Shown: positions 9,074 to 17,365, numbered from the stretch's first letter. The stretch is DNA of 64,000 nt from Fervidobacterium_A thailandense (GCF_041505935.1 NZ_CP140110.1), one strand, 5' to 3'. Notes: generated from the sequence alone by a model not told the origin. A program made the numbers and translations.

Positions 9074-9961
9074 ATGGAGCTGAAACTCGAAAGACACCCA
9101 CTTAACCCGATACTTGCACCCGTACCTGGTCACATCTGGGAGGACAAGTTCGTCTTCAACTGCGCCGTAGTTTACGATGGAGAACTCTTCCACATGCTCT
9201 ACAGAGCACAGGGACAAGACATGGTTTCTCGCATCGGGTACGCGGTAAGCACGGACGGTGTGAGGTTTAACAGGTTAGAAAAACCAGTTTTTAGCCCAGC
9301 CTCCCAGGATGAGCTCTACGGTGTTGAGGATCCACGCATCACAAAAATAGGTGATAGGTACTACATGCTCTACACCGCTTACTCTCCAAAAGGGCCGAGG
9401 GTGGCAATGGCATCAACTAAGAATTTCATAACCTGGGAGCGTTACGGAATAGTCATCAAAGACGAAATCGACAATAAAGATGCGGCACTTTTCCCGGAAA
9501 AGATAAACGGTCGGTACGTTATGATCCACAGATTTCCACCTGACATCTGGTTTGCATACTCGGATGATCTGATCCACTGGGGAGATTACGTAAAGATAGC
9601 AGGTCCAAGACAGGGGTACTGGGACAACTTGAAGATCGGTGCCGGTGCGCCTCCAATCAAAACACCGTATGGCTGGCTCCTGCTCTATCATGGTGTAGAA
9701 GATGCACCAAGGCCCATCTACAGACTCGGATTTATGTTACTCGACTTGAACGACCCAACCAAGGTGCTTAAACGCAGTGAAGAACCCATTCTTGAGCCTG
9801 AGGAAGAATGGGAAATCTTCGGAGGAGTACCCAACGTAGTCTTCAGCGACGCGATGGTCGAGTACAAAGGAAAATACTACGTATACTACGGAGCAGCCGA
9901 CAATTACATCGCACTTGCAACGATAGATGTGGAAAAAGTGCTCGAGTGGTGCAGGAAGTGA
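9074..9961 (+). CDS. GH130 family beta-mannoside phosphorylase-like enzyme
   Basis: A 295-residue five-bladed beta-propeller enzyme of family GH130. Recognisable blade motifs are NCAVVYDGELFHMLYRAQG, GVEDPRITKIGDRYYMLYTAYS and GAGAPPI..PYGWLLLYHGV. It looks like the clade of the T. maritima protein TM1225 (from memory). GH130 members phosphorolyse or hydrolyse beta-mannosidic links. The Asp in VEDPR near residue 83 is the likely general acid. It has no signal peptide, so it is cytoplasmic. It lies 16 bases after GH4 with AAGGAGGTTGTGAG before the ATG, and is the last gene before a strong terminator. Together with GH4 it suggests an imported oligosaccharide containing both a uronic acid and mannose (inference). 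Confidence 0.85.
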   Translation: MELKLERHPLNPILAPVPGHIWEDKFVFNCAVVYDGELFHMLYRAQGQDMVSRIGYAVSTDGVRFNRLEKPVFSPASQDELYGVEDPRITKIGDRYYMLYTAYSPKGPRVAMASTKNFITWERYGIVIKDEIDNKDAALFPEKINGRYVMIHRFPPDIWFAYSDDLIHWGDYVKIAGPRQGYWDNLKIGAGAPPIKTPYGWLLLYHGVEDAPRPIYRLGFMLLDLNDPTKVLKRSEEPILEPEEEWEIFGGVPNVVFSDAMVEYKGKYYVYYGAADNYIALATIDVEKVLEWCRK

Positions 9962-9975
9962 TAGTGTGAACATCG

Positions 9976-10015
9976 ACGGTTCCGGCAAATAATGCACCGG
10001 AACCGTTTCCAATTT
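9976..10015 (+). terminator. Terminator of the sugar operon
   Basis: A 10-bp stem (ACGGTTCCGG with CCGGAACCGT), an 11-base loop and a following TTTCCAATTTT. It lies 15 bases after the GH130 stop codon. Confidence 0.85.
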
Positions 10016-10083
10016 TCCAAAGAAGAATTCAAACCCGACCGATTATTACGAAGATGTGGGTTATTTTCCATCTTTTCACGATA

Positions 10084-10092
10084 TGGTATACT
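10084..10092 (+). promoter_or_regulatory. Extended -10 promoter candidate for the HD-GYP gene
   Basis: TGGTATACT has the TGN extension plus a near-consensus -10. No clear -35 is visible upstream. It gives a leader of roughly 90 bases. The same TGGTATAAT/TGGTATACT word precedes several other genes in this window. Confidence 0.45.
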
Positions 10093-10226
10093 TGTACTGG
10101 TTACCTGAGATGTCGCGCCCCATCGAAAGGTCGGGTGACAATTTGAAGGAAGTAAAGAGTCGTATCAGCTTTTCGGAGTTTGCCAAGTGAAAGATATACT
10201 ACATACTCCTACCACTGATCATCGCC

Positions 10227-11882
10227 TTGGTGATTTTCAACGTATCGATATACACGTACTTCCAGAGCATTTTCAAACAAACCATAGTAGCTCATAGACT
10301 ATCCACAGCGCGAGAGAAAGTTCTGACCTTACTTCAAGAGGCAAACAGTATCATTACTAAGAATTTCGAGCGGTTAGTACAGTACGCGATCGATGTTAGT
10401 CACGCCGTAGAAACTGCCGGATTGAACGTCATCTCGAGTGAGGAAAACTTGCTGGAAGTAATCGAAGCGGCATCTATCAAAAAAACTTGGGACTGGGATA
10501 TAGGTTACTTTATCATCGAGCCATCGGGTAAGTGTACTATATCCACACGTACGAAAAGTATTGTGGGGTTGGATTTTTCAAAAATTCGAGTAGGAAATAC
10601 GGACTACGTGAGTTTTATAAAATCTCTAATGAAGAACCGCGGTTTTGCGCAGGGAAAGTTGTTTGAAGCCGACGAAAGACGCCTGACATTTATCGTTTTC
10701 ACCCCGCTCTTCCAAGACCATATCTTCGGAACAGTGTACTATTTCCCGAAGAACTTCGTGGGAAGGTATCTCTTGGAGCTTACAAAAGCGGATCGTTACG
10801 TCTTAAAACAGGGAGTATACACCAGCTCAAAACAGAAGCTTTTGGAAGTATTCGATGATTTTCCAAAGGAATTGAAAAAAACGTTGTTCTATGAAGATTT
10901 TGTTATTGATATGAATGTGGAATTTCCCGAAAAAGGTCAAACCCTTTATCTCTGGGTAAGATTACGTTATACAGGTATCTTGATGCACGTATTCTTCGGA
11001 CTTGCAGCTTTCGTGGTCTCCGCTTTTATCCTATTCCTTGCGAACAAATCAACCTTCGAGTTTTTGAGCAAGGAACTGAGAACCGTAAAGGGAATGGTGT
11101 CCGAGTTCCGAAACAAACTGTCGATTTCACCGCAGTACGATGACAGTGTAATCGAAGAAATAGCGGACGTCCAAGACGCACTCTACGATGCCAGCAGTAT
11201 CATCTCGGCAGATGTTGAAGAACTCGAAGCGATGAACGAAGAGCTTGAGGAAAACTACAGAAAGATCCAGGAGCTTTCGCAAGAGATCAAAAATGCGTTT
11301 TTCGAATTTTCCGAGAAACTCGTCGATATAGTTGAGGGTATCGAGGGCGAAACTGGCCAACACGTGAGACGTACGAAGGAAATAGTACGGTTGATCGTTC
11401 AGGACCTTGACATCGAGGACGAGTACAAGGAGAAGATCGTCAACTTCTCCCCGCTTCACGATATCGGGAAGATTTACGTGCCAAAGGAAATCTTGCTCAA
11501 GCCCGATAAACTGACACCTGAGGAATTTGAAGAGGTAAAGAAACACACAATCCACGCCAAGAGGCTGTTAACACATCCATACTTTGCCGTGGCCTTGAAC
11601 ATTGCGTTGTATCACCACGAAAACTACGACGGCACCGGCTATCCTGAAGGCCTCAAAGGTGAGGAAATTCCCCTCGAAGCCAGAATTGTTAAGATCGTCG
11701 ACGTGTACGATGCACTCAGAAGCAATCGGCCATACAAACGGGCATTCTCACACGAGGAAGCGATGAAGATTATCCTTGAAGGCGATGGTCGTGTGATGCC
11801 TTCTCATTTTGATCCGAAACTCCTTGAAATATTCAAGGCAAAATCGGATGAAATAACTAAACTGTACGAAGATAAAAACTGA
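10227..11882 (+). CDS. Membrane-anchored HD-GYP domain protein, probable c-di-GMP phosphodiesterase
   Basis: About 550 residues. An extracytoplasmic sensor region (~residues 20-250) is bounded by a C-terminal membrane segment (VFFGLAAFVVSAFILFLA), then a coiled coil (~290-360) and a C-terminal HD-GYP domain. The HD pair is in LHDIGK near residue 411, followed by HTIHAKRLL, YHHENYDGTGYP and DVYDAL, so the metal and substrate residues are present. The start is uncertain. The frame opens at 10191 and the best hydrophobic helix (KIYYILLPLIIALVIF) starts before the first TTG (10227) or GTG (10230). A well-placed GTG with SD (GGAG) at 10187 is in another frame by one base, so there may be a one-base insertion at the start. 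Diffuse upstream sequence holds an unexplained hairpin. Confidence 0.85.
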   Translation: MVIFNVSIYTYFQSIFKQTIVAHRLSTAREKVLTLLQEANSIITKNFERLVQYAIDVSHAVETAGLNVISSEENLLEVIEAASIKKTWDWDIGYFIIEPSGKCTISTRTKSIVGLDFSKIRVGNTDYVSFIKSLMKNRGFAQGKLFEADERRLTFIVFTPLFQDHIFGTVYYFPKNFVGRYLLELTKADRYVLKQGVYTSSKQKLLEVFDDFPKELKKTLFYEDFVIDMNVEFPEKGQTLYLWVRLRYTGILMHVFFGLAAFVVSAFILFLANKSTFEFLSKELRTVKGMVSEFRNKLSISPQYDDSVIEEIADVQDALYDASSIISADVEELEAMNEELEENYRKIQELSQEIKNAFFEFSEKLVDIVEGIEGETGQHVRRTKEIVRLIVQDLDIEDEYKEKIVNFSPLHDIGKIYVPKEILLKPDKLTPEEFEEVKKHTIHAKRLLTHPYFAVALNIALYHHENYDGTGYPEGLKGEEIPLEARIVKIVDVYDALRSNRPYKRAFSHEEAMKIILEGDGRVMPSHFDPKLLEIFKAKSDEITKLYEDKN

Positions 11883-11901
11883 GAAAGGAGTGGACGATTC
11901 G

Positions 11902-13344
11902 ATGATCCTCTTTGGAACTGGTGGTATCCGTGGAATAATGAGGGAAGGAGAGTTCGACGATAAAGCGGTGATGGTTGCCTCAAAAGGTGTGGCCGAGTAC
12001 ATGAAGGCCAACGGACTAAAGAGTGTTCTAATAGCTTACGACACGAGGTTAAATTCTGAGCATTTTGCTAAACTATCAGCTTCGGTTTTTTCAGGGGAAG
12101 GCCTGGAGTCCTACGTTTTCGATCAACCAGTTCCAACTCCCGTTTTATCTTACGCTGTTCGAAAATTGGGAATGGACATGGGGATTGTCATCACCGCAAG
12201 TCACAATCCTCCCCAGTACAACGGTTACAAGGTCTATACTTCCAACGGTGTACAAGCAATTCCAGAGGTTACCGACATCCTCTCAGAACTCGTACTGAAG
12301 GCCTGGGAGCAACCCATCCAGGTTAATGAGAAATACCACATCTTGGATTCGAAGGTACTTGACGATTACGTGGAGGAAGTTGCAAAATTGCTGAACGTAT
12401 CACTTACTGGATTGTCCGTTGTGTACTCGCCACTCCACGGAACTGGAGCCAGGTTTGTCCCAAAATTGTTGCGAACTCTGGGAGCAAACGTTATCGAAGT
12501 GACGGAACAGATGACGCACGACGGTAACTTCCCAACGGCCAAGACACCAAACCCTGAAGATGACCGTGCGTTGGAGTTGCTCAGAGAGTACATGAAAAAT
12601 CACAAAGTGGACCTCGGACTGGCAACGGATCCCGATGCCGACAGGGTGGGGGTCGTGTACAAGGACATTCGACTGACGGGTAATCAGGTGGGAGTGATAC
12701 TATCCCACGCACTTGGGAAAGAATACTACGATTCCGGAAAACGCAACGGTATGATAATAAAGACCATCGTCTCGACGGATATGGTTAAGCCCATATGCGA
12801 AGAGTTCGGTCTGAAACTTTTCGAGGTACCAACGGGCTTTAAATTCATCGGCGATCTTGTTGAAAAGAGAAAGGACTTGGACTTTGTGTTAGGATTCGAG
12901 GAGAGCTGCGGATACCTTACCGGTGACCTGGCTCGTGATAAAGATGCAGTTCTTGCATGCGGCCTTGTTGCAAAAGTTGCGGTCAGGAACAATCTTACAG
13001 AATATTTGGACACACTGTATAAGAAGTACGGCTATTATTTTGAAAAACTTCTCAACTTCGAACTTGGTAGCGTAGACCACGCAAAAGAAATTTACGAGAA
13101 GTTGAAAGACTTACACCTACCGAACGTTAGGGAAGTTATCGATTACTCAAACGGTTACGATGGAGTCATACCAAACGAGACGATCCGGCTGAATTTTGAC
13201 GAAGGAATCGTGTATGTGAGGCCTTCGGGAACCGAACCCAAGTTGAAAGCGTACGTAATGGTCAAAGGAGACTCTGAACGTAGCGCAAGAGATTCCCTTG
13301 AAAAGTTGGAACGCGAGATGAGAAATATCATCAGTAGCCTTTAA
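11902..13344 (+). CDS. Phosphohexomutase (phosphoglucomutase/phosphomannomutase family)
   Basis: A 480-residue cytoplasmic alpha-D-phosphohexomutase that moves phosphate between C1 and C6 of a hexose. All four active-site elements are present: the phosphoserine loop TASHNP (~residue 98), the magnesium loop DPDADRVGV (~243), the sugar-binding GFEESCGY (~333) and the phosphate-binding RPSGTEPK (~440). The ATG at 11902 follows GAAAGGAG with a good gap; an in-frame GTG at 11890 overlaps that SD and is less likely. It lies 19 bases after the HD-GYP gene and is probably co-transcribed with it. Glucose versus mannose specificity cannot be decided from sequence. Confidence 0.92.
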   Translation: MILFGTGGIRGIMREGEFDDKAVMVASKGVAEYMKANGLKSVLIAYDTRLNSEHFAKLSASVFSGEGLESYVFDQPVPTPVLSYAVRKLGMDMGIVITASHNPPQYNGYKVYTSNGVQAIPEVTDILSELVLKAWEQPIQVNEKYHILDSKVLDDYVEEVAKLLNVSLTGLSVVYSPLHGTGARFVPKLLRTLGANVIEVTEQMTHDGNFPTAKTPNPEDDRALELLREYMKNHKVDLGLATDPDADRVGVVYKDIRLTGNQVGVILSHALGKEYYDSGKRNGMIIKTIVSTDMVKPICEEFGLKLFEVPTGFKFIGDLVEKRKDLDFVLGFEESCGYLTGDLARDKDAVLACGLVAKVAVRNNLTEYLDTLYKKYGYYFEKLLNFELGSVDHAKEIYEKLKDLHLPNVREVIDYSNGYDGVIPNETIRLNFDEGIVYVRPSGTEPKLKAYVMVKGDSERSARDSLEKLEREMRNIISSL

Positions 13345-13401
13345 TAGCAAGCCCCAGACATCCGGCGTGATTTCCTTGCAGTCTTCTATGAGAATTCAGG
13401 A

Positions 13402-13444
13402 GTACCTGATAAGGTACCGCGCTTGTCGCGGTGCTTTTTGTTTT
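13402..13444 (+). terminator. Terminator after the phosphohexomutase gene
   Basis: ACCGCG (13416-13421) pairs with CGCGGT (13427-13432), followed by GCTTTTTGTTTT. A second short stem, GTACC (13402-13406) with GGTAC (13413-13417), overlaps the first arm, so the two hairpins are mutually exclusive. Confidence 0.8.
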
Positions 13445-13463
13445 AAGCAAGTGTCAGTCCGAG

Positions 13464-13472
13464 TGGTATAAT
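13464..13472 (+). promoter_or_regulatory. Extended -10 promoter candidate for the diguanylate cyclase gene
   Basis: TGGTATAAT about 108 bases upstream of the chosen start codon, just after the preceding terminator. No good -35 is visible, as expected for an extended -10 promoter. Confidence 0.5.
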
Positions 13473-13579
13473 TGTTTTGGTACTTTGTAGAAAAGTCGAT
13501 AGCGCGTAAAGCTCTCCAAGAAGTTGCAGTTGAAACCAAACCCCCGAGCTCAACAATACCTCTACTATGGAGGTGTTCT

Positions 13580-15265
13580 ATGAACAATAAGACATCGGCT
13601 GGCCAAAGGTACGCTATATTCCTCATACTCTTAGTTGTTGTAATATCAATTTTGGGAGCTCTCCTTATCCATACTCAACTCAAAGAACAGAGACTCGAAA
13701 TAGCCAGACGTGTGTTCGTCGAACAAACAGAATTTTTCGCAACATCTATTAGTCTCAGTTTTTTCCAGTGGGACGACATGTACTACGCCGTACTAAACGG
13801 GAGGGACGATTTTCTCAAAAAGTACTTTTCACAGATACGAGAGCACTTCAAAGTTACGGATATTAAAATTGTCGACGAAGAACCTCCAAGGGATATTTAC
13901 GAAATTCGCGGCGAGGTTGACAAGCTGATAATTAGATTCAAGATCTTTGACTCCGAAACGTTGAAATTTGTACCCTCCAAAACAGCCGTAATCGAGATAC
14001 CAGCCTCCACCGTTACACGAAACATCCTAAGGATCGGTTTGCGGTTTACGACCGATGGTAAACCTCTTGCTTACGGATTGAAGGTCAAACTCACAGTTTC
14101 GCGCACGGAGATCCTGATGTTCCTCTTACTCTTCTCAACCCTCACCGTTGGATTGCTCGTAATTTTGGTTCTCAGCAAGGCTAAGTCCGCGAGGGAACAC
14201 TTTGAACTGGCGCGTTCGTTGGAAATTCAGAAAAAGTCACTGAGTGCTATAAACGAATTTACAAACGAGATACTTAGAGGTGTACTCGAACCATCTTACC
14301 AGTACTTGATCGAGCGAGCCGTCGAGATAGTCCCCGGAGCACAAGCGGGAAGTATCCTTGTGAGGGACGGAGACGAATTCACCTTTGCTGGATGTGTCGG
14401 TTACGATTTCGAGCAACTTAAGCAGGTGAGATTCAAACCACATCAACTTGCGCAAGGAATGGATGGAAAGGTGAAGATAATCACCAACCTCGGAGATTAC
14501 GACGCCAAACACCTGGACGACGAAAAACAACTCGAAACGTTGAAGAACGTCGGCCAGATTAACAAGATAAGGGCAATGCTCTCCATCCCGATAATCATAA
14601 GGGGGCAAATTGTCGGTTTCATGAACCTCGACAATTTCGAAGACGAGAAGGCCTTTTCAAAGGTGTCGATCGAGATTGCAAACATATTCGCCAACCAAGT
14701 CGGCGTACTCTTTGAAAGGATCGCTTTGGAGAGGGAACTTAAAAAACAAAAGGAGCAGTTCGAGTATCTTTCCACCCACGATGAACTGACCGGACTACCA
14801 AATCGAAGGCTCCTTGAAGAACATGCGGAAAAAATGCTTGCGCTCGCCAGGAGGGAGCGCAAGCAGGTTTGTGTGCTGTACCTGGACCTCAAAAAGTTCA
14901 AACCCGTAAACGACACGTACGGTCACAAGGTCGGCGATTACGTACTCAAGATCGTGGCAAAGCGCTTGGAAAACACCGTACGCAAGAGCGATATCGTTGC
15001 AAGAATAGGAGGCGACGAGTTCGGCTTTGTTCTGTACGATTGCAAAGAATACATGTCTTTCGTTGAAAGATTGATTTCCGAAATTGAGAAGGATATATAC
15101 TACGAGTACGTTAAAATCAACATCTCCGGCAACTTTGGAATAACGACCTTCCCTGAAGATGGTTCTGATTTCGAAGACCTCCTAATCAAGGCCGACAAAG
15201 CGATGTATTATGCAAAGACGAACGGACTAAAGTATTTCTGCTACCGAAACTTGCCTAAAACTTGA
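13580..15265 (+). CDS. Membrane-anchored GAF-GGDEF diguanylate cyclase
   Basis: 561 residues. One N-terminal membrane segment (~15-35), an extracytoplasmic sensor (~36-180, starting with a CHASE4-like FFATSISLSFFQWDDMYYAV region), a second membrane segment (MFLLLFSTLTVGLLVILVL, ~178-197), a GAF domain (~225-385) and a C-terminal GGDEF domain. The catalytic GGDEF motif is intact near residue 477, and an RxxD inhibitory site (RKSD) lies five residues before it, so product inhibition by c-di-GMP is expected. The ATG at 13580 follows ATGGAGGTG; the frame stays open further upstream but without an SD. The stop overlaps the convergent encapsulin gene by 11 bases. It is the synthetic counterpart of the HD-GYP protein three genes upstream. 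Confidence 0.92.
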   Translation: MNNKTSAGQRYAIFLILLVVVISILGALLIHTQLKEQRLEIARRVFVEQTEFFATSISLSFFQWDDMYYAVLNGRDDFLKKYFSQIREHFKVTDIKIVDEEPPRDIYEIRGEVDKLIIRFKIFDSETLKFVPSKTAVIEIPASTVTRNILRIGLRFTTDGKPLAYGLKVKLTVSRTEILMFLLLFSTLTVGLLVILVLSKAKSAREHFELARSLEIQKKSLSAINEFTNEILRGVLEPSYQYLIERAVEIVPGAQAGSILVRDGDEFTFAGCVGYDFEQLKQVRFKPHQLAQGMDGKVKIITNLGDYDAKHLDDEKQLETLKNVGQINKIRAMLSIPIIIRGQIVGFMNLDNFEDEKAFSKVSIEIANIFANQVGVLFERIALERELKKQKEQFEYLSTHDELTGLPNRRLLEEHAEKMLALARRERKQVCVLYLDLKKFKPVNDTYGHKVGDYVLKIVAKRLENTVRKSDIVARIGGDEFGFVLYDCKEYMSFVERLISEIEKDIYYEYVKINISGNFGITTFPEDGSDFEDLLIKADKAMYYAKTNGLKYFCYRNLPKT

Positions 15266-16049
15266 TCAAAACACCACCCAGTGGATTCACACAGACGAAC
15301 GTCATCGTTTCCGTGATAAACAAATTTACCATTTCAGCCGTGTGTCCTTCATATCCCACCGAGAGATCCTGACCAATGAAGAGCTTGAAATGACCTCCTT
15401 TAGCAAGAAGCATCGCTTCCGGAATCCTTGGTGTCGGAATAACCGTACCACCCTCAAGCATTTTTTCGATTACTTTGTAGCGTTGCGCAAAATCCTGTGA
15501 AGTAATCATGACGTTCCAAACTTCTTTGTTCACCAGCAGATTGTACGGTCCAACTATACCATCTTCTTTTAACACTTGGATAGCTTCGAACAACCCTCCG
15601 ATGAATTTATCCAATTGCTTTTCCGTCGTAACGTACCTATCCTTTAAAACGTCGAGTAACCCAGCTATGCCGTACTCTGGACAGCCGTAGAACACGATTT
15701 CATCCTCGAAAGCCGCAACATTTTTTGCAGCTTCCTCCAGTTCGGTCAAATCGATATTCTCAGCTCCTCTTTCGATATCATCAAGTTTCCAAATGTTCAG
15801 GCTAAACGAACTTCTCAACTCAATAACAGGTAAAACCTTCCTAATTCCCCACTTGACTTTATCACCTTCCGAGGACTTGATGACAACTTCACCAAGCGGT
15901 AGGGCTGAAAATTCCCATCCCATCGGTCCATGGAGATCAACCACTCTTCGTGCATAAAGGTTAGATTTCATTATCTCTCTGAATCTTTTATCGATTTCCG
16001 CCCAGCTCCGCTGCGTAATGGGTGCAAAATTTCTCTTCAAAAATTCCAT
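15255..16049 (-). CDS. enc: Encapsulin nanocompartment shell protein
   Basis: A 264-residue HK97-fold shell protein, the same length as the T. maritima encapsulin and very similar to it throughout (MEFLKRNFAP start, GPMGWEFSALPLGEV, IELR.SF.L..W.LD..ERG, LFITETMTFVCVNP). It self-assembles into a hollow cage around cargo. Arg79 and Trp87, reported to contact bound flavin in the T. maritima shell, are at the same positions. The ATG at 16049 follows GGAGGTGAAACC; an in-frame ATG at 16067 would place that SD inside the gene and is less likely. The cargo gene ends just upstream, so the pair is an operon with coupled translation. The 3' end overlaps the convergent diguanylate cyclase gene. Confidence 0.97.
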   Translation of the reverse strand: MEFLKRNFAPITQRSWAEIDKRFREIMKSNLYARRVVDLHGPMGWEFSALPLGEVVIKSSEGDKVKWGIRKVLPVIELRSSFSLNIWKLDDIERGAENIDLTELEEAAKNVAAFEDEIVFYGCPEYGIAGLLDVLKDRYVTTEKQLDKFIGGLFEAIQVLKEDGIVGPYNLLVNKEVWNVMITSQDFAQRYKVIEKMLEGGTVIPTPRIPEAMLLAKGGHFKLFIGQDLSVGYEGHTAEMVNLFITETMTFVCVNPLGGVLIKF

Positions 16050-16063
16050 GGTTTCACCTCCAC

Positions 16064-16396
16064 TCATGGCCTAAGTAGTTGATTTCCATCGTCGTTCGGT
16101 CCTTCTTGGCTTGCCGCCTCTATTTCCGTTATCGGACCTTCGGTGAACAAATAAGTCCGCAACGCTTTATCAAACTCCGGAACCCTGCGTCGGATTATCT
16201 CGAGTACCATCGCCGCGTGCTCCATCTCTTCGTCCCTGTTGTGTTTAACAACAGCCTTGACATCCGGATCTTTTGAAACGGACATCCTCTGGTTGTACCA
16301 GTCGATCGCTTCAAGTTCCTCTATTAAGCTTCTGAGCAACCGCGATAAGTCTCGAGCATCATCACCGAGAAGTTCGTAGGGCTCATGGTACGCCAT
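16064..16396 (-). CDS. Encapsulated ferritin-like cargo protein
   Basis: A 110-residue two-helix encapsulated ferritin. Iron ligands are visible as Glu residues and Trp in LIEELEAIDWYNQR (~residues 20-33) and the ExxH in RDEEMEHA (~48-55). Such proteins form ring-like decamers with ferroxidase sites between subunits and store iron inside the encapsulin. After residue 88 there is an acidic, flexible tail ending GNQLLRP, the expected place of the shell-targeting peptide; it only loosely resembles the T. maritima form (..LGIRK..). The ATG at 16396 was chosen because MAYHEPYEL is the normal start and because the upstream ATG (16414) lies in front of the AAAGGGGGATGGAG SD. The stop is 15 bases before the shell gene start. 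Confidence 0.93.
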   Translation of the reverse strand: MAYHEPYELLGDDARDLSRLLRSLIEELEAIDWYNQRMSVSKDPDVKAVVKHNRDEEMEHAAMVLEIIRRRVPEFDKALRTYLFTEGPITEIEAASQEGPNDDGNQLLRP

Positions 16397-16487
16397 ACTC
16401 CATCCCCCTTTCATTCAGCTGTCTTTCGGAATTCTTGTTCCTCAGCTTCGTTGAACACGCAAACATCCGATGATTATTCCTTCAGTT

Positions 16488-16496
16488 ATTATACCA
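16488..16496 (-). promoter_or_regulatory. Extended -10 promoter for the encapsulin operon
   Basis: On the minus strand TGGTATAAT lies about 90 bases upstream of the cargo start. A weak TTAGAG (16518-16513) is 19 bases upstream. No Fur-type box like the one at 17311 was seen here. Confidence 0.5.
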
Positions 16497-16559
16497 CAAC
16501 TCAGCTCAAAAACTCTAAGCTTTTTCTAAGCTCAAATAAAGGATTTTTTAAACTTCCAC

Positions 16560-16568
16560 TGGTATACT
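16560..16568 (+). promoter_or_regulatory. Extended -10 promoter for the small secreted protein gene
   Basis: TGGTATACT, divergent from the encapsulin promoter, 74 bases upstream of the next start codon. The region between the two promoters is A/T rich. The following leader has a small CTTCGCGCGAAG palindrome (16577-16588). Confidence 0.45.
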
Positions 16569-16641
16569 CTAACCGTCCTTCGCGCGAAGGGAAGACTAAG
16601 GAAAACCAACGAAAAACTAAAGGAAGAAGGAGGTAGGATTC

Positions 16642-17187
16642 ATGAAAAAAGTTTTAACGCTTCTCACAACAGTCGCTTTGCTTGCAACTGTTATGTTCGC
16701 TTTCGGTCCTGGAAGACCAAACGTTCCAGCTTACGGTAGGATGAACCCACCCGCGGTCAGCTCGCAAACTCAAACTCAGACCCAAACTCAGGCTCAAACC
16801 CAGCAGCAAGTTCAAGCAGTTCAAAGAACGGCAGCACTTCACAGAAACCTTCAGTTACCTGCGGATGCAACGATCAGCGAAGTGAGAACGTTCAAAGGAA
16901 CGATAAGGGACGTTTCTTGGGATCCGAACGACGGTTTCAAGCTCACAATCCAAGTCGGTAGGGAAACTTACACCGTCCACGCTGGTCCTCTCTTCAAGCA
17001 AGTCACTCTTAAGGTCGGACAGGAAATCGAAGTCAAGGGTAGACTTGTGAGCTCCAGCACTGGAAAATTCATCATCGCCGATAGCGTCACAACGGCCGGA
17101 AAGACGGTTACGTTCGAGAATCTGGCCCAGAATAGACAAGCAAACAGGTTTGCGGAAAAACGCGCTGCTCACGGCTGGAGAAAATAA
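16642..17187 (+). CDS. Small secreted protein with Gln/Thr-rich linker and OB-like domain, unknown function
   Basis: 181 residues. A signal peptide (residues 1-20, MKKVLTLLTT...FAFG) is followed by a low-complexity Gln/Thr/Ala linker (~40-62: repeated QTQTQ). A beta-rich domain (~75-160: FKGTIRDVSW, FKLTIQVGRETYTVHAGP, KVGQEIEVKGRLV) resembles small OB-fold periplasmic domains. The C-terminus is basic (NRFAEKRAAHGWRK). A strong SD (AAGGAGGTAGG) and its own promoter and terminator mark it as a single-gene transcript that may be abundant. The family was not recognised; its location between the encapsulin and metal-uptake genes may be chance. Confidence 0.75.
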   Translation: MKKVLTLLTTVALLATVMFAFGPGRPNVPAYGRMNPPAVSSQTQTQTQTQAQTQQQVQAVQRTAALHRNLQLPADATISEVRTFKGTIRDVSWDPNDGFKLTIQVGRETYTVHAGPLFKQVTLKVGQEIEVKGRLVSSSTGKFIIADSVTTAGKTVTFENLAQNRQANRFAEKRAAHGWRK

Positions 17188-17208
17188 TCTAACAACAAAC
17201 TCACAACG

Positions 17209-17242
17209 AAGGAGGCATGCCTAAAGGCATGCTTCCTTTTTT
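17209..17242 (+). terminator. Terminator of the small secreted protein gene
   Basis: A 13-bp stem containing GGAGGCATGCC and GGCATGCTTCC around a TAAA loop, followed by a T run. It is 21 bases after the stop codon. Confidence 0.9.
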
Positions 17243-17277
17243 AATGACTTTGAAAACCTCTTATTGAAAATGCCCAG

Positions 17278-17333
17278 TTGACATTTCAAAAAACGCGCGA
17301 TACAATTTTCATGCAAATGAAAATGATTTGCAT
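17278..17333 (+). promoter_or_regulatory. Promoter with Fur/Zur-type operator for the metal uptake operon
   Basis: TTGACA (17278-17283), a 17-base spacer and TACAAT (17301-17306) make a near-consensus promoter. A perfect inverted repeat, TGCAAAT (17312-17318) and ATTTGCA (17326-17332) with a 7-base centre, covers the start site. Its form (ATGCAAATGAAAATGATTTGC...) resembles Fur-family boxes, so the first gene product is expected to repress its own operon when metal is plentiful. Confidence 0.85.
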
Positions 17334-17365
17334 TTTAAAAATATACACCCAGGGGAGGAAAAGAT

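Noticed and set aside
10095..10150. Hairpin with TGTCGCGCCC and GGGTGACA upstream of the HD-GYP gene, considered as a c-di-GMP riboswitch
   Set aside because: The sequence does not match the conserved core of either known c-di-GMP riboswitch class (no GEMM-type tetraloop-receptor layout or conserved A-rich joining segments), and no terminator switch follows.
16757..16815. Tandem CAAACTCA/CAGACC-like DNA repeat considered as a microsatellite or CRISPR-like array
   Set aside because: It lies inside the coding frame and encodes a Gln/Thr-rich linker; there are no spacers and units vary.
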